A stretch of 64,000 nucleotides of DNA, taken from Nakamurella flavida. Its GTDB lineage: Bacteria > Actinomycetota > Actinomycetes > Mycobacteriales > Nakamurellaceae. The notes beneath the pieces are model-generated. The model had not been told where the DNA came from. It did not search any database and was given only the letters and a program-made list of their open reading frames with translations. The translations under genes were made by a program, and so were the position numbers. The stretch covers positions 1 to 64,000 of the forward strand of contig NZ_JAUSQV010000001.1 in the NCBI RefSeq assembly GCF_030811475.1, given 5' to 3'. Positions 36,046-47,310 of this stretch are shown here, piece by piece (position 1 is the stretch's first letter; each line of letters opens with the position of its first letter).

Positions 36046-37926
36046 GTGGGCTTCCTGACATCCGGACCGGACGGTCTGGCCGGACCCGTGTGGGCGACGT
36101 CGGAGGATCCGGACGGGGCCGCCACCCGGCCCGTCCCGCCGCAGCGCTACGCCGATCTGCGGTCCTACGCCGCCATCGGTGACGGCCGCACGGTCGCCCT
36201 GATCGGACGCGACGGCGCGGTCGACTGGCTGCCCATTCCCGACCTGGACTCGCCGCCCGCCTTCGCGGCCCTGCTCGACGCCCAGGACGGGGGCCGCATC
36301 GAGCTGGCCCCGGCACTGGACGCGGCGCTGCTCACCGTGACCCGCCGGTACGTGCCGGGGACGAACGTCCTGGAGACCACCTGGACCACTGCGGACGGTG
36401 GCGTGGTGCGGGTGACCGATGCGCTCAACACCGGTATCGCCGGGCGGCTGCCGTGGGTGGAGCTGGCTCGCCGGGTCGACGGCGTGGCCGGGAGCGTGCC
36501 GATGCGCTGGCGGGTGGCGCCGGGGACCTGTCTGGCCCGGGCGACACCCTGGATCTACCGGACCACCCACGGCGACGTGCTGCGGGTCGACAGCATCACG
36601 ATGGCCGTGCGCACCCTCGGCGAGATGGACCCGCAGGTGCACGACCAGCAGATCGACGGGCGGTTCACCACCGCACCCGGCAGCCGGCACCTGCTCGGTC
36701 TCGTCGCCACCGAGAGCGAACCGCTGCACCTGTCGACGCCGGAACAGCTGGACGCCGGGGTGGACCGGACCATCGTCAACTGGCAGGCCTGGGCCGGTGA
36801 GTTCGGTTTCGACGGGCCGTGGTCCGAGGCCGTGCTCCGCAGCGCACTGGCGCTCAAACTGCTCATCCACAGCCCGCACGGCTCGGTGGCCGCGGCAGCC
36901 ACCACCTCCCTCCCGGAGCGGCTGGCCGGCGGCAAGAACTGGGACTACCGGTACGCCTGGATCCGGGACACCGCCTACACGCTGAACGCGCTGTTCCGGT
37001 TCGGCCTCCAGGAGGAGACCCATGCGGCAGTGAGCTGGCTGCTGCGGACCATGCGGCGCCACGGCCCGGACCTGTCGGTGTTCTACTCGCTGTCCGGCGA
37101 CCTCCCCGGCGGGCACGAGTACCCGGACGTTCCGGGCTGGCGCGGTGTGGGGCCGGTGGTCGTCGGGAACGCCGCGGCCGACCAGCTGCAGCTCGGGGTG
37201 TTCGGGGACCTGTTCGACATCGTCCGGCTGTGCGTGGTCAACGGCAACCTGCTGGACGCCGAGACCGGCCGCCTGCTGGCCGGCATCGCGGACCGGGCCT
37301 GCGATCTGTGGCAGCGGCGCGACGCCGGCATCTGGGAGCTCGAGGAGGAGCAGCACTACACGTCGTCCAAGCTGGGCTGCTGGCAGGCGCTGACCTGCGC
37401 CGTCCAGCTGGCCGAGCTGGGTCAGATCCCCGGTGACCCGGCCCGGTGGCGTGACGAGGCCGAACGGATCCGCACGTGGGTGCACGAGCACTGCTGGAAC
37501 GCCGATGTCGGCGCCTACGTCTGGTACCCGGGCACCGACGAGCTCGACGCCTCGATGCTGCTGCACGCGGCGAGCGGATTCGACCGGGGACCGCGGATGT
37601 CCAGCACCATCGACGTCCTGCGTGCCCGGCTGGGGGCGGGGCCGCTCATGTACCGCTACAGCGGGATGGACGCCGAGGAGGGCACCTTCGTCGCGTGCGC
37701 CTTCTGGACGGTGTCGGCCCTGGCCTGGGTCGGGCGGCGGGACGAGGCCCGCGAGCTGATGGACCAGCTCGTCCCGATGACCAACGACGTCGGCATCCTG
37801 GCCGAGATGATCGACGCCCGCGACGGGGCGTTCCTGGGCAACCTGCCGCAGGGGCTGTCCCACCTGGCCCTCATGCAGGCCGCGATGGCCCTGGCCGACG
37901 ACCAGCCGGCCGCCGACCCCGCCTGA
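36046..37926 (+). CDS. Glycoside hydrolase family 15 protein (trehalase/glucoamylase-like)
   Basis: A 626-residue cytosolic hydrolase with an N-terminal beta-sandwich (AIGDGRTVALIGRDGAVDWLPIPDLDSP) and an (alpha/alpha)6 barrel starting near residue 265. The barrel has RYAWIRDTAYTLNALF, a probable acid Glu in WELEEEQHYTSSKLGCW and a probable base Glu in DAEEGTFVACAFW. It resembles the actinobacterial GH15 group that includes the mycobacterial trehalase (Rv2402), so trehalose is a likely substrate, but an alpha-glucan cannot be excluded. GTG 36046 begins two bases after the previous stop, so it may belong to the same operon. Confidence 0.9.
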   Translation: MGFLTSGPDGLAGPVWATSEDPDGAATRPVPPQRYADLRSYAAIGDGRTVALIGRDGAVDWLPIPDLDSPPAFAALLDAQDGGRIELAPALDAALLTVTRRYVPGTNVLETTWTTADGGVVRVTDALNTGIAGRLPWVELARRVDGVAGSVPMRWRVAPGTCLARATPWIYRTTHGDVLRVDSITMAVRTLGEMDPQVHDQQIDGRFTTAPGSRHLLGLVATESEPLHLSTPEQLDAGVDRTIVNWQAWAGEFGFDGPWSEAVLRSALALKLLIHSPHGSVAAAATTSLPERLAGGKNWDYRYAWIRDTAYTLNALFRFGLQEETHAAVSWLLRTMRRHGPDLSVFYSLSGDLPGGHEYPDVPGWRGVGPVVVGNAAADQLQLGVFGDLFDIVRLCVVNGNLLDAETGRLLAGIADRACDLWQRRDAGIWELEEEQHYTSSKLGCWQALTCAVQLAELGQIPGDPARWRDEAERIRTWVHEHCWNADVGAYVWYPGTDELDASMLLHAASGFDRGPRMSSTIDVLRARLGAGPLMYRYSGMDAEEGTFVACAFWTVSALAWVGRRDEARELMDQLVPMTNDVGILAEMIDARDGAFLGNLPQGLSHLALMQAAMALADDQPAADPA

Positions 37927-37974
37927 CCGACGGTCCGCCGACCGGCCGCCCGGCCCATCGGGAGCCGGTGTTGC

Positions 37975-38898
37975 TCAGCTCGTCTCGGCCCGCAGGGCCG
38001 CGGCCAGCGTCGGGTGGGCGAAGGCATAGCCGGCCCGGGTGAGCACCTCCGGGACGGCGCGTTGTCCGCCCAGGATCTCCTCGGCGAACTGGCCGAGGAT
38101 CAGGTGCAGGGCGAATCCGGGTACCACCCAGGGCGTGGGCCGGTTCAGGACCGAACCGAGCGTCCGGGTGAATTCGGCGTTGGTCACCGGGTGCGGGGCG
38201 GCCATGTTGACCGCCCCGGCGACTCGGGTGGCGTCCGCACCGGATGCCCCGCCCCGCGTGGAGCCGTCCGCGTCGAGCAGGAACAGGATGGCGGCGATCT
38301 GATCGGTGAGGGAGATCCACGGCAGGTACTGGCGACCGTCGCCGAGCTTGCCGCCCAGCATCAGCTTGGTGAGCAGCGACAGTTTGGTCAGCAGGTCACC
38401 GCCCTGCCCGACCACGGGTGCCGTGCGGAGGAGAACCACCCGGGTGCCGGCGTCGACGGCAGGTGCGGTGGCACCCTCCCACTCGCCGCAGACCTCGGCC
38501 AGGAAGGTCGTGCCCTGGCCGGACTCCTCGGTCATGATCTCGTCGCCGCGATTGCCGTAGTACCCCGAGCCGGATGCGTTGATCAGCGTGGGCAACCCGG
38601 CTCCCGCCGCGGCCGCGGCCAGCAGGGTGGTGGGTCGCACGCGCGAGGTGAGGATCTGCTTCTTGTAGTCGTCGGTCCACCGGTGGTCGCCGACCCCGAC
38701 ACCGCAGAGGTTGACCACGGCGTCGGCGCCGTCGAGCACACCGGCGGGGAGGTCACCGGCGTCCGGGTCCCACCGCACCTCGTGCGGTGCGGTGGGCGCC
38801 CGGCGGACGAGGTGCACGACCTCGTCACCGCGCCCGGTCAGGGCGGTGGACAGCCGGGTTCCGAGGAACCCGCTCATTCCAGCGCCGACGATCCTCAT
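37975..38898 (-). CDS. TIGR01777-family NAD(P)-dependent epimerase
   Basis: A 307-residue extended-SDR protein. The N-terminal Rossmann motif is GAGMSGFLGTRL (residues 5-16), then DAVVNLCGVGV, the substrate-domain segment LINASGSGYYGNRGD with the SDR Tyr, and the C-terminal DUF1731 module (VPGFALHLILGQFAEEILGGQRAVPEVL). E. coli YfcH and mycobacterial Rv2216 are the recalled relatives. Substrate unknown. It follows the E2 gene on the same strand, as Rv2216 does dlaT. Confidence 0.9.
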   Translation of the reverse strand: MRIVGAGMSGFLGTRLSTALTGRGDEVVHLVRRAPTAPHEVRWDPDAGDLPAGVLDGADAVVNLCGVGVGDHRWTDDYKKQILTSRVRPTTLLAAAAAGAGLPTLINASGSGYYGNRGDEIMTEESGQGTTFLAEVCGEWEGATAPAVDAGTRVVLLRTAPVVGQGGDLLTKLSLLTKLMLGGKLGDGRQYLPWISLTDQIAAILFLLDADGSTRGGASGADATRVAGAVNMAAPHPVTNAEFTRTLGSVLNRPTPWVVPGFALHLILGQFAEEILGGQRAVPEVLTRAGYAFAHPTLAAALRAETS

Positions 38899-38926
38899 CG
38901 CGCCACCACCGCCCCGACCGTTCGCG

Positions 38927-40873
38927 TCACAGACCCAGGTCCCCGGAGAACTCGCCGGCCTCGATGCGCTTCTTGACCGCGCCGAGGAAACGGGACGCGT
39001 CGGCCCCGTCGATGTTCCGGTGGTCGTAGGACAGCGCCAGGTAGCACATCGACCGGATCGCGATGACGTCGTTGCCGTCCGCGTCCTGGATGACCGCGGG
39101 CCGCTTGACGATGGCCCCTGTCCCGAGGATGGCCGACTGCGGCGGCACGAAGATCGGGGTGTCGAAGAGCGCCCCGACCGATCCGGTGTTGGTCACCGTG
39201 AGGGTGCCGCCGGACAGCTCGTCCGGACCGATCTTGTTGTTGCGTGTCCGCGCGGCCAGATCGGCGATCTTCCGGGCGATGCCGCCGAGATTGAGGTCGT
39301 CGGCGTTCTTGATCACCGGGACGATCAGCCCGCGGGGGGTGTCCACGGCGATGCCCAGGTTGACCGCCGGATGGTAGGTCAGCTCCTTGAGGTCGTCCGA
39401 GATCGTCGAGTTGATGATCGGGAACTGCTTGGCCGCCTCGAGGGTGGCCTTGACGAAGAACGGCAGGAACGACAGCTTGACGCCCTCGCGGGCCTCGAAC
39501 GCCGCCTTGGACCGCGCGCGCAGAGCCGCGACACGGGTGACGTCGACCTCGATGACCGTGGTGAGCTGAGCGGCCGTGTGCAGCCCGGCCAGCATGTTCT
39601 TGGCGATCGACTGACGGATCCGCGGCAGCTTCACCGTGGTCCCGATGAGCGCCGCGGCCTCCGGGCTGGGGGCGGCCGAGGGCTTGGCCGCCGCGGCGGG
39701 TGCCGCCTCGGCCGGAGCCGGAGCAGCCGGGGGAGCGGCCTGAGCTGCGGCCGCGGCGTCCGCGGCGGCCTGGACGTCCTCCCGACGGATGCGGCCGCCC
39801 ACTCCGGTGCCGGACACCGAGGCCAGGTCGACCTGCAGGCCGGCGGCGAACTTGCGGATCACCGGGGTGACGTAACCGGCCGCACCGGTCGACTCCACGG
39901 CCGGCGGCTGCCAGGACGGCGTCGACGCAGCAGCGGGCGCGGCGGGCGCGGACGGCGCCGAGGGTTCCGTGGACTTCGCGGGCTCGGCCTCGGCCTGCTT
40001 CGGGGGTTCGGTCTCCTCGGGCTGCTCCGCAGGCACCGTGTCCTTCGGCTCGGCCTTCGGTGCAGGCGCCTCGGCCCGGGGTGCAGGCGCTTCCGCCTCC
40101 GGTGCCTTCGCGGCGGGCTCGGCCGGCTTCGGGGCGAGCTCGGGCGAGGCGGCGGACGCGTCGCCGATGAGGGCGAGCTGGGCGCCGACCTCGACGGTCT
40201 CGTCCTCGGCCACGGAGATCTCCAGCAGGGTGCCGGCGACGGGCGACGGGACCTCGGTGTCGACCTTGTCGGTGGACACCTCGAGCAGGGGCTCGTCGAC
40301 CGCGACCTGGTCGCCGACCTTCTTCAGCCAGCGGGTGACGGTGCCCTCGGTGACGCTCTCGCCCATCTCCGGCAGGGTCACGGCGGTGCCCTGGGCGGCG
40401 GATGCGGTGCCCGCGGTGGGCTTCTCGGCCGCGACCTCGGCGTCGGTGGACGGCGCATCGGGGGCGTTGCCGGCGCTGGAGTCCAGCGGACCGGCCTCCG
40501 GCTCGGGCTGGGCGTCGACCCCGGTGGCGGCCTCGTCCTCGGCGGCCCCCTCGGCGTCCGGCGGCAGGTCGCCGCTGCCGCCCTCGGTGACCTGCTCGTC
40601 GGCGGCGGGACCGTCGTCCGACGACTCACCACCGGAACCGTCACCGATCACGGCGAGCTCGGCACCGACCTCGGCGGTCTCGTCCTCGGCCACCACGATC
40701 CGTTCCAGGACCCCGGCCACCGGGGACGGGATCTCGGTGTCGACCTTGTCGGTGGAGACCTCGAGCAACGGCTCGTCGACGGCGACCTCGTCACCGACCT
40801 GCTTGAGCCACCGGGTGACGGTGCCCTCGGTGACGCTCTCGCCGAGGGCGGGCATCTGGACGGAATGGGACAT
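38927..40873 (-). CDS. sucB: Dihydrolipoyl acyltransferase (E2) of 2-oxoacid dehydrogenase
   Basis: A 648-residue core enzyme. Two lipoyl domains (residues about 3-75 and 150-225), each with the lipoylated Lys in VSTDKVDTE, are joined by acidic and Pro/Ala/Glu-rich linkers. An E3-binding domain ([24 protein letters not shown]) follows, then the catalytic domain ending in [12 protein letters not shown] with the active-site His and Asp. In mycobacteria the equivalent (dlaT) serves pyruvate dehydrogenase; actinobacterial annotations often say SucB, so the substrate complex is uncertain. ATG 40873 has AGGAG upstream. Confidence 0.93.
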   Translation of the reverse strand: MSHSVQMPALGESVTEGTVTRWLKQVGDEVAVDEPLLEVSTDKVDTEIPSPVAGVLERIVVAEDETAEVGAELAVIGDGSGGESSDDGPAADEQVTEGGSGDLPPDAEGAAEDEAATGVDAQPEPEAGPLDSSAGNAPDAPSTDAEVAAEKPTAGTASAAQGTAVTLPEMGESVTEGTVTRWLKKVGDQVAVDEPLLEVSTDKVDTEVPSPVAGTLLEISVAEDETVEVGAQLALIGDASAASPELAPKPAEPAAKAPEAEAPAPRAEAPAPKAEPKDTVPAEQPEETEPPKQAEAEPAKSTEPSAPSAPAAPAAASTPSWQPPAVESTGAAGYVTPVIRKFAAGLQVDLASVSGTGVGGRIRREDVQAAADAAAAAQAAPPAAPAPAEAAPAAAAKPSAAPSPEAAALIGTTVKLPRIRQSIAKNMLAGLHTAAQLTTVIEVDVTRVAALRARSKAAFEAREGVKLSFLPFFVKATLEAAKQFPIINSTISDDLKELTYHPAVNLGIAVDTPRGLIVPVIKNADDLNLGGIARKIADLAARTRNNKIGPDELSGGTLTVTNTGSVGALFDTPIFVPPQSAILGTGAIVKRPAVIQDADGNDVIAIRSMCYLALSYDHRNIDGADASRFLGAVKKRIEAGEFSGDLGL

Positions 40874-40999
40874 GGAAAGGATCTCCTGCCTAGTACCGGT
40901 CTGCTGCGACCTGATCACGGAAGCGGACCCGGCTGGTGCCGGGGACATCGGGAGTGCGGCGATACCGATCGACGGGCGGCAGGCCGCCCGGGGGCGGGA

Positions 41000-42376
41000 T
41001 CAGTCGTGCACGTGCAGCGGCTTGCCGGCCATGGCCAGCATGGCCTCGCCGACGGCCTCGTACTGCGAGGGGTGACCGTGCACCAGGGGCGCGACGTCCT
41101 CCGGGTAGGCCTCCCAGTTCACGATCAGCTGCGCCTCACCGATGAGCTCGCCCACCCGCGCGCCGACCATGTGCACGCCGACGATGGGGCCGTCCTTCAC
41201 CCGGACGACCTTCACGCCACCCGCGGTCTTGAGGATCTGCGACTTGCCGTTGCCGCCGAGGTCGTAGGCGTAGGTCTCGATCGCGTCCTTGCCGTGCTGC
41301 TCGACGGCCTTGGCCTCGGTGAGCCCGACGGAGGCGATGTTGGGGTCGCAGTAGGTGATCTTGGGGATGTTCACGTCCGGGACGACCACCGGGTCGAGCC
41401 CGGCGATCTCCTCGGCCACGAAGATGCCCTGCTGGAAGCCGCGGTGGGCCAGCTGCAGGCCGGGCACGATGTCGCCGACGGCGTAGACGTGGGGCAGGTT
41501 GGTGTGCAGGCGCTCGTCGGTGATCACGAAGCCGCGGTCCATCGTCACGCCGGCCTCCTCGAAGCCGCACCCGGCGGTGGCCGGGCCGCGGCCGACGGCG
41601 ACCAGCAGCAGGTCGGCCTGCAGGGTGGTGCCGTCCTCGAGGGTGACGGTGACGCCGGACTCGTCCTGGGTGACGCCGGAGAAGCGGACGCCGGTCTTGA
41701 AGGCGATCTTCCGCTTGCGGAAGGCCCGTTCGAGCTGCTTGACCGCCCAGGGGTCCTCCGCCGGGACCAGGCTCGGGAGGGCCTCGACGATGGTGACCTC
41801 GGCCCCGAACGATGCCCAGGTGGAGGCGAACTCGACGCCGATGACGCCGCCGCCCAGCACGATCGCCTTCTGCGGGATCCACTCCAGGCTCAGCGCCTGG
41901 GTGGAGGTGATGACCCGGCCCTCGATCTCCAGCCCGGGCAGCGAGCGGGAGTAGGAACCGGTGGCCAGGACGACGTCCTTGCCGATGTAGCGGTCCTCGC
42001 CGACCGAGACGGTGGTGCCGCCCTCGTAGCGACCCACACCCTCGACGGTGGTGATCTTGCGGGACTTGATGAGCCCCTGCAGACCCTTGTACAGGCGGTT
42101 GATGACGCCGTCCTTGTACTTCAGCAGGGCGGGGACGTCCACGCCGTCGAAGCTGGTCCTCACACCGAGGGTCAGGCCCTCGCGGGCCTCGTCGGCGACC
42201 TCGGCGGCGTGCAGGAGGGTCTTGGCCGGGACGCAGCCCCAGTGCAGGCAGGTCCCCCCGACCTTCTCCTTCTCGATGAGCACCACCGAGGAACCCAGCT
42301 CGGCGGCCCGCAGGGCGGCGGCGTAGCCACCGGACCCGCCCCCGAGTACGACCAGATCCACGTTGGTGTCGCTCAT
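41000..42376 (-). CDS. lpdA: Dihydrolipoyl dehydrogenase (E3)
   Basis: Re-oxidises dihydrolipoamide on E2 with FAD and NAD+. The 458-residue flavoprotein has the N-terminal FAD motif GGGSGG (12-17), the redox pair Cys43/Cys48 in GGTCLHWGCVPAK, the NAD motif GGGVIGVEFAS, and the C-terminal HGHPSQYE with the catalytic His-Glu pair. The ATG has GAGGAG ten bases upstream. It lies 126 bases upstream of the E2 gene on the same strand, so an E3-E2-epimerase operon is likely. Confidence 0.96.
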   Translation of the reverse strand: MSDTNVDLVVLGGGSGGYAAALRAAELGSSVVLIEKEKVGGTCLHWGCVPAKTLLHAAEVADEAREGLTLGVRTSFDGVDVPALLKYKDGVINRLYKGLQGLIKSRKITTVEGVGRYEGGTTVSVGEDRYIGKDVVLATGSYSRSLPGLEIEGRVITSTQALSLEWIPQKAIVLGGGVIGVEFASTWASFGAEVTIVEALPSLVPAEDPWAVKQLERAFRKRKIAFKTGVRFSGVTQDESGVTVTLEDGTTLQADLLLVAVGRGPATAGCGFEEAGVTMDRGFVITDERLHTNLPHVYAVGDIVPGLQLAHRGFQQGIFVAEEIAGLDPVVVPDVNIPKITYCDPNIASVGLTEAKAVEQHGKDAIETYAYDLGGNGKSQILKTAGGVKVVRVKDGPIVGVHMVGARVGELIGEAQLIVNWEAYPEDVAPLVHGHPSQYEAVGEAMLAMAGKPLHVHD

Positions 42377-42934
42377 GGAATACGTGCTCCTCAGTCTTCT
42401 GCTTCAGCTGTCTTGCTGTCGGTCCCGGACACTGCACCACTGATGCGGCCCGGGCACCGGCCCGTACCGCCCACTGCCACCCCGACGGCTCCGGGGCGTC
42501 CTGCTGACGACCACAGGACCCTCCCACGCCGATCCCACGACCCACCGCCATGCTGAGAACCACCTGAGGACGACGCCGGCTGGGCTGGTACCCATCCGGG
42601 TCGGGTCAGGTCGGGTCAGGTCGGTGGCGAACCGCTCGGGGCGCCCCCATCTTGACATCCTCCCCCGACGGTCGCCGTCCGGCCCCGTCCGCGGTCGGGG
42701 GCGGGCGGCGGCGGTGACGGCGGTGGCGGTGGACACCGGGGCCCCACACCGCGACGGCCAGACTGGGCCGCCGGGCCGGGGGACCGGACACGGCGGGCCG
42801 CCGGAGCGACATGCCGGCCCGGTGGAGTACGCGCCGGTCGCGGCGGCAGCGGTGCGGACGGCAGGACGAGCAGGGGCGACCCAGCACCGACCACGAGCGG
42901 TGACGAGCAGCAGGGAAGGGGAGTGACCGGTCTG
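42377..42934. other. Divergent intergenic region between lpdA and a small hypothetical gene
   Basis: About 560 bases. It carries a short 10-bp repeat TCGGGTCAGG (2.4 copies at 42601-42624). Open frames of 93-100 codons on both strands are arginine/proline-rich, lack ribosome sites and are probably GC artefacts. The promoters of lpdA and of the hypothetical gene must be here; no consensus pair is clear. Confidence 0.55.
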
Positions 42935-43279
42935 ATGTCCTGGTTCCGGCGTGGGAAGAAGGCGACCTCGGGTCGGGCCGAGCGACGTGAACGCGACCAG
43001 GCCCTGGTGGACTGGGTGGCGGCCCGGCGGGGTGTCGAGGTGTTCGTCGAACCGGCCACGTCGTTCAACGAGGTCAGCATGGTGCTCGTCGCCGCGGACG
43101 GGGAGTTCCACCGGGTGCGGACGGGGACCACGGCGGCGGCGAGCTCGTTCGCCCGGGAGCACGCCCTGCCCGTCTACGACGCGACCATCGTCGGGTACCC
43201 GCAACGCATGCGTGACTACTCCCGGAGGCAGACCATCCTCGCGCGCCGCCGCGAGCGGGACGCCGCCGACGGCCGCTGA
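42935..43279 (+). CDS. Conserved hypothetical protein, 114 aa
   Basis: A small soluble alpha/beta protein: basic N-terminus (MSWFRRGKK and RAERRERD), then VEVFVEPATSFNEVSMVLVAADGEFHRVRTG, AREHALPVYDATIVGYPQRMRDY and a basic tail. Homologues are recalled next to pepA/lpdA in other actinobacteria, but no function is known to me. ATG 42935 is preferred because AAGGGGAG lies about 11 bases upstream, whereas GTG 42923 overlaps that site. Convergent with pepA. Confidence 0.75.
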   Translation: MSWFRRGKKATSGRAERRERDQALVDWVAARRGVEVFVEPATSFNEVSMVLVAADGEFHRVRTGTTAAASSFAREHALPVYDATIVGYPQRMRDYSRRQTILARRRERDAADGR

Positions 43280-43325
43280 TCCCGGTGGGGTCGGCAGCCG
43301 TCGGCGCGGTCGGAGGCGCGTGGCC

Positions 43326-44822
43326 TCAGGCGGGTCGGTCGGCCAGATCGGCCAGCACGGCCAGCAGGGTCCGGACCGGCACCCCGGTGCCGCCCTTGCC
43401 GGTGTAGCCGTACGGGCCGGCGTCGTGGAAGGCGGGGCCGGCGACGTCCAGGTGGACCCACGGCGTGCGACCTCCGACGAAGTGGGCCAGGTAGTGCCCG
43501 GCCACCAGCATGCCGCCGTACCGGTTGCCGGCGACGTTGGCCAGATCGGCGAGCGGCGAGTCGATCCCCTCGCGGAGCTCCTCCGGCAGCGGCATGGCCC
43601 AGGCGGCCTCGCCGACGGAGTCGGCGATCGCCGCCACCCGGTCACGCAGGGCCGGTGAACCCATCACGCCCATCGTCCGCTTGCCCAGCGCGACGGTCTG
43701 CGCCCCGGTCAGGGTCGAGGTCTCCACCAGCGCGTCGGGTCCGTCCTCCACCGCCCGGGCGATGGCGTCGGCGAGCACGAGGCGACCCTCGGCGTCGGTG
43801 TTGAGCACGTGGGAGGTGGTCCCGCCGTAGTGGCGGATCACGTCGCCCGGCCGGTACGCCGACCCCGACGGGAGGTTCTCCGCCATCGCGGCCCAGCCGG
43901 TGACGGTGACGGGGAGGTCGAGGGCGGCTGCGGCCAGCACGGTGGCGACCACGGCGGCGGCCCCCGACATGTCGGCCGTCATCTGGTCCATCCCCAGCGC
44001 CGGCTTGATGGACAGGCCGCCGGAATCGAAGGTGATCCCCTTGCCGACCAGGGCGATCGACCGGTGCGAGGTCGACGGGGTGTGGGTGATCCGGATCAGC
44101 CGCGGCGGCCGGGTCGAGCCGGACCCCACGGCGAGGATGCCGCCGAATCCGTCCCGGCGCAGGTCGTCCTCGTCCCACACGGTGACCTCGACGCCGGACT
44201 GCTGCGCCGCCGCGGTCACCCGCGCCGCGAACTCCGCCGGGTACAGGTCGTTGGGCGCGGTGTTGACCAGGTCACGGGCCATGGCCACGGCGCCCGCCGC
44301 CGCCACCGCCCGGGCCAGTTCCTGCTGGGCGGCCGGGGTGTCCGCGGCGATCAGGTGGACGGTGCCGACCGGCGCCTTCGCCGGGTCCTTGTAGGTGGTG
44401 AACGCGTAGCCGCCGAGCAGGTGCCCTTCGGCCGCGGCGCCCAGGTCGAGGGCGGGCAGGGTGGAGACGATCTTGTCGAGCCCGGCAGCCGCCCGGGAAG
44501 CGGCCCCGGCGGCCCGCCGGACGCGCTCGGCGAACACCGGGCGGGCGACCGGGTCGAGGGCCTCCGCCGGCTGGTCGGCGGGGGTGCCGAGACCGACCAC
44601 GATGGCGCGGGTCGCCGCGACCAGGCCGGCACCCGGCACCGTGGTGACCGATCCGGCCTTGCCGGTCGCCCCGACCAGGGCCGCGGCGGCGACGATCGCC
44701 GCGTGAGCCGGGTCGGCCGCGATCGGACCGGTCCCGTCGCCGGCCGCCGGGTGGGAGCCGATGACGACGGCGTCGACGCCGGCGGTGAGCGGGTCGAGAT
44801 CGGACAGGCGGACGGAGGTCAT
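43326..44822 (-). CDS. pepA: Leucyl aminopeptidase (M17)
   Basis: A 498-residue, probably hexameric, two-metal exopeptidase of the cytosol. The C-terminal catalytic domain has [16 protein letters not shown] (metal Lys/Asp), [11 protein letters not shown], the M17 signature NTDAEGRL and ETSTLTGAQ. The N-terminal macro-like domain is normal in length. ATG has AGGGAGA upstream. Divergent from gcvT; matches recalled pepB next to gcvT-ilvE in mycobacteria. Confidence 0.96.
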   Translation of the reverse strand: MTSVRLSDLDPLTAGVDAVVIGSHPAAGDGTGPIAADPAHAAIVAAAALVGATGKAGSVTTVPGAGLVAATRAIVVGLGTPADQPAEALDPVARPVFAERVRRAAGAASRAAAGLDKIVSTLPALDLGAAAEGHLLGGYAFTTYKDPAKAPVGTVHLIAADTPAAQQELARAVAAAGAVAMARDLVNTAPNDLYPAEFAARVTAAAQQSGVEVTVWDEDDLRRDGFGGILAVGSGSTRPPRLIRITHTPSTSHRSIALVGKGITFDSGGLSIKPALGMDQMTADMSGAAAVVATVLAAAALDLPVTVTGWAAMAENLPSGSAYRPGDVIRHYGGTTSHVLNTDAEGRLVLADAIARAVEDGPDALVETSTLTGAQTVALGKRTMGVMGSPALRDRVAAIADSVGEAAWAMPLPEELREGIDSPLADLANVAGNRYGGMLVAGHYLAHFVGGRTPWVHLDVAGPAFHDAGPYGYTGKGGTGVPVRTLLAVLADLADRPA

Positions 44823-44937
44823 GGAGTCTCCCTGGGTTCGGGGCGGGGGCCGGGGCTCGGACCCGGATCATCGGGCCTCCGCCCGGCGGGGCGGGCGGGT
44901 GCGCCACCCACGGGCAGCGCAAGGCTACGGTCCTGGC

Positions 44938-46101
44938 ATGTCCGTGCCGAGCCAGCCGTCCGTCACCCCGCCCCCCAGTGCCGCACCTCCGGTCACCGGA
45001 CCCGGTGGGCTGCTGCACTCCCCACTGCACCCGACCCACCTGGCCCTGGGCGCCACGATGGCCCCGTTCGGCGGCTGGGAGATGCCCATCTCCTACGCCG
45101 GTTCCGGGGTGGTCGCCGAGCACACCGCGGTACGCAGCACGGTCGGCGTGTTCGACGTCTCCCACCTCGGCAAGGCCTCGGTCACCGGGCCGGGGGCGGC
45201 CGACTTCGTGAACGCGTGCCTGACCGCCGACCTGGGCCGCATCGGCCCGGGGCAGGCGCAGTACACCCTGTGCTGCGCCGACGACGGAGGCGTGGTCGAC
45301 GACCTCATCGCCTACCTGGTCGGCCCGGACGAGGTCTTCCTGGTGCCCAACGCGGCGAACGCGGGTCAGGTCGTCGCCCTGCTGCAGCAGGCCGCACCGG
45401 ACACCATCACCGTCACCGATCGACACGCGGAGTTCGGGGTCATCGCCGTCCAGGGCCCCGCGTCGGCCGCGGTGCTGCGGGACGCCGGGCTGCCGACCGA
45501 TCTGGACTACATGCAGTGGGCCGACGGGGAGATCGCCGGGGAGCCCGTGCGCATCTGTCGGACCGGTTACACCGGCGAGCACGGGTACGAACTGCTGCCG
45601 AGCTGGTCGGCGGCGCCGCAACTGTGGGACGTGCTGGCGGACCGGGCCGCCGCCCACGGCGGGCGGCCGGCCGGTCTCGGGGCGCGGGACACCCTGCGCA
45701 CCGAGATGGGTTATCCGCTGCACGGTCAGGACCTCAGCCGGGAGATCAGTCCCGTGCAGGCGCGGTCCGGGTGGGCCGTGGGGTGGAGCAAGCCCGCGTT
45801 CTTCGGCCGGGAGGCCCTCGTCGCGGAGAAGGCCGCCGGCCCCCGGCGCACCCTGTGGGGGCTGTTGGCCCTGGACCGCGGGGTGCTGCGTCCGCATCTG
45901 GAGGTCCAGGACGCGGCGGGTGCCCGGGTGGGGGAGACCACGTCGGGGACGTTCTCGCCGACGCTCGGCAAGGGCATCGCCCTGGCCCTGCTCGACGCCG
46001 GCGGTCCCGGCGAGGGCGCGGAGGTCGCGGTGCAGGTGCGCGGCCGGTCGTTGGCCGCCCGGGTGGTCAAGCCGCCGTTCGTCCCGTCGCACGTGCGCTG
46101 A
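44938..46101 (+). CDS. gcvT: Glycine cleavage system T protein (aminomethyltransferase)
   Basis: Transfers the methylene group from the H-protein to tetrahydrofolate, releasing ammonia. The 387-residue protein has [36 protein letters not shown], the folate-site [21 protein letters not shown] and [19 protein letters not shown], all family hallmarks. The first 27 residues are a Pro-rich extension. TACGGT lies six bases upstream of the ATG with no ribosome site, so it is probably leaderless. The P and H proteins are not in the window. Confidence 0.95.
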   Translation: MSVPSQPSVTPPPSAAPPVTGPGGLLHSPLHPTHLALGATMAPFGGWEMPISYAGSGVVAEHTAVRSTVGVFDVSHLGKASVTGPGAADFVNACLTADLGRIGPGQAQYTLCCADDGGVVDDLIAYLVGPDEVFLVPNAANAGQVVALLQQAAPDTITVTDRHAEFGVIAVQGPASAAVLRDAGLPTDLDYMQWADGEIAGEPVRICRTGYTGEHGYELLPSWSAAPQLWDVLADRAAAHGGRPAGLGARDTLRTEMGYPLHGQDLSREISPVQARSGWAVGWSKPAFFGREALVAEKAAGPRRTLWGLLALDRGVLRPHLEVQDAAGARVGETTSGTFSPTLGKGIALALLDAGGPGEGAEVAVQVRGRSLAARVVKPPFVPSHVR

Positions 46102-46153
46102 TCGACGCCCGGGCGAATGCTCGGACGTCCTAGTGACGCGATATCGTCCAGGC

Positions 46154-47254
46154 ATGGATGAGCGCTTCTCGGTGACCGCGACGACCCGCCCCACGCCGGA
46201 CGGGCGTCGCGAGCAGATTCTCACCGACCCCGGGTTCGGCCGGCACTTCACCGACCACATGGTGCTGATCGACTACGACCAGGGCCGGGGCTGGCACGAC
46301 GCCCGGGTGGTGCCGTACGGCCCGCTCACCCTGGATCCGGCCACGATGGTGCTGCACTACGCGCAGGAGATCTTCGAGGGGCTCAAGGCCTACGCCCAGC
46401 CGGACGGCACGGTGGCCAGCTTCCGGCCCGAGCAGAACGCGGCCCGGTTCAACCGGTCGGCGGACCGGCTGGGCATGCCCCGTCTGCCCGAGGACCTGTT
46501 CCTGGCGTCCATCCGCGAGTTGGTCGCCATCGACGCGGACTGGGTGCCGACCGCCCCGGAGTCCTCCCTGTACCTGCGGCCGTTCATGATCGCGACCGAG
46601 GTCGGTCTGGGCGTCCGTCCGTCGGCCAGCTACACGTACTGCCTGATCGCCTCGCCGGCCGGTTCCTACTTCGCCAAGGGCATCCACCCGGTGACGGTGT
46701 GGTGGTCCACCGAGTTCGTCCGCGCGGCCCCGGGAGGGACCGGTGCGGCGAAGACCGGGGGGAACTACGCGGCCTCCCTGGCGGCCCAGGCCCAGGCGGC
46801 CGAGCACGGCTGCGACCAGGTCGTGTGGCTGGACGCCGTGGAGCGGCGGTGGGTCGAGGAGATGGGCGGGATGAACCTGTTCTTCGTCTTCGGTGGTCAG
46901 GACGGCGTCGGTCCGGAGGTCGTCACGCCCGAACTGTCCGGCTCCCTGCTGCCCGGCATCACCCGCGACTCGTTGCTGGAGCTGGCCCGGGGGCTCGGCT
47001 ACACCGCCACCGAGCGGCGGATCTCCACCGACGAGTGGGCCAAACGCGTGGAGTCCGGTGAGCTCACCGAGGTGTTCGCCTGCGGCACCGCCGCGGTCAT
47101 CACGCCCGTGGGTTCGGTGAAGCACGCGGACGGGGAGTTCACCATCGCCGACGGCAACTCCGGGCCGCTGACCCTGGAGCTGCGCCGCGAGTTGACGGAC
47201 CTGCAGTCCGGCCGCCGGGAGGACCCCGCCGGCTGGATGGTCACCCTCGACTGA
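46154..47254 (+). CDS. ilvE: Branched-chain amino acid aminotransferase
   Basis: The last step of Leu/Ile/Val synthesis, with PLP. The 366-residue class IV aminotransferase has the PLP Lys at about residue 200 ([12 protein letters not shown]), the IlvE-type [13 protein letters not shown] and the LFFVFGG...[16 protein letters not shown] segment. TATCGT lies six bases upstream of the ATG with no ribosome site, so it is probably leaderless with its own promoter even though gcvT ends only 52 bases upstream. Confidence 0.96.
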   Translation: MDERFSVTATTRPTPDGRREQILTDPGFGRHFTDHMVLIDYDQGRGWHDARVVPYGPLTLDPATMVLHYAQEIFEGLKAYAQPDGTVASFRPEQNAARFNRSADRLGMPRLPEDLFLASIRELVAIDADWVPTAPESSLYLRPFMIATEVGLGVRPSASYTYCLIASPAGSYFAKGIHPVTVWWSTEFVRAAPGGTGAAKTGGNYAASLAAQAQAAEHGCDQVVWLDAVERRWVEEMGGMNLFFVFGGQDGVGPEVVTPELSGSLLPGITRDSLLELARGLGYTATERRISTDEWAKRVESGELTEVFACGTAAVITPVGSVKHADGEFTIADGNSGPLTLELRRELTDLQSGRREDPAGWMVTLD

Positions 47255-47310
47255 CCTCCCCCGAGCGCGGTGGTGCGAGGACCGACCGACCGCGCCCGGG
47301 AGGGCTGACT

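Noticed and set aside
38711-42556. Antisense open frame of 1,281 codons over the E2/E3 genes
   Set aside because: Same GC artefact; sucB and lpdA are certain on the other strand.
42601-42624. 10-bp tandem repeat TCGGGTCAGG
   Set aside because: Only 2.4 copies and no associated feature.
42624-42926. 100-codon frame upstream of the small hypothetical gene
   Set aside because: Arg/Pro/Gly-rich, no ribosome site, and overlaps the next start; probably chance.
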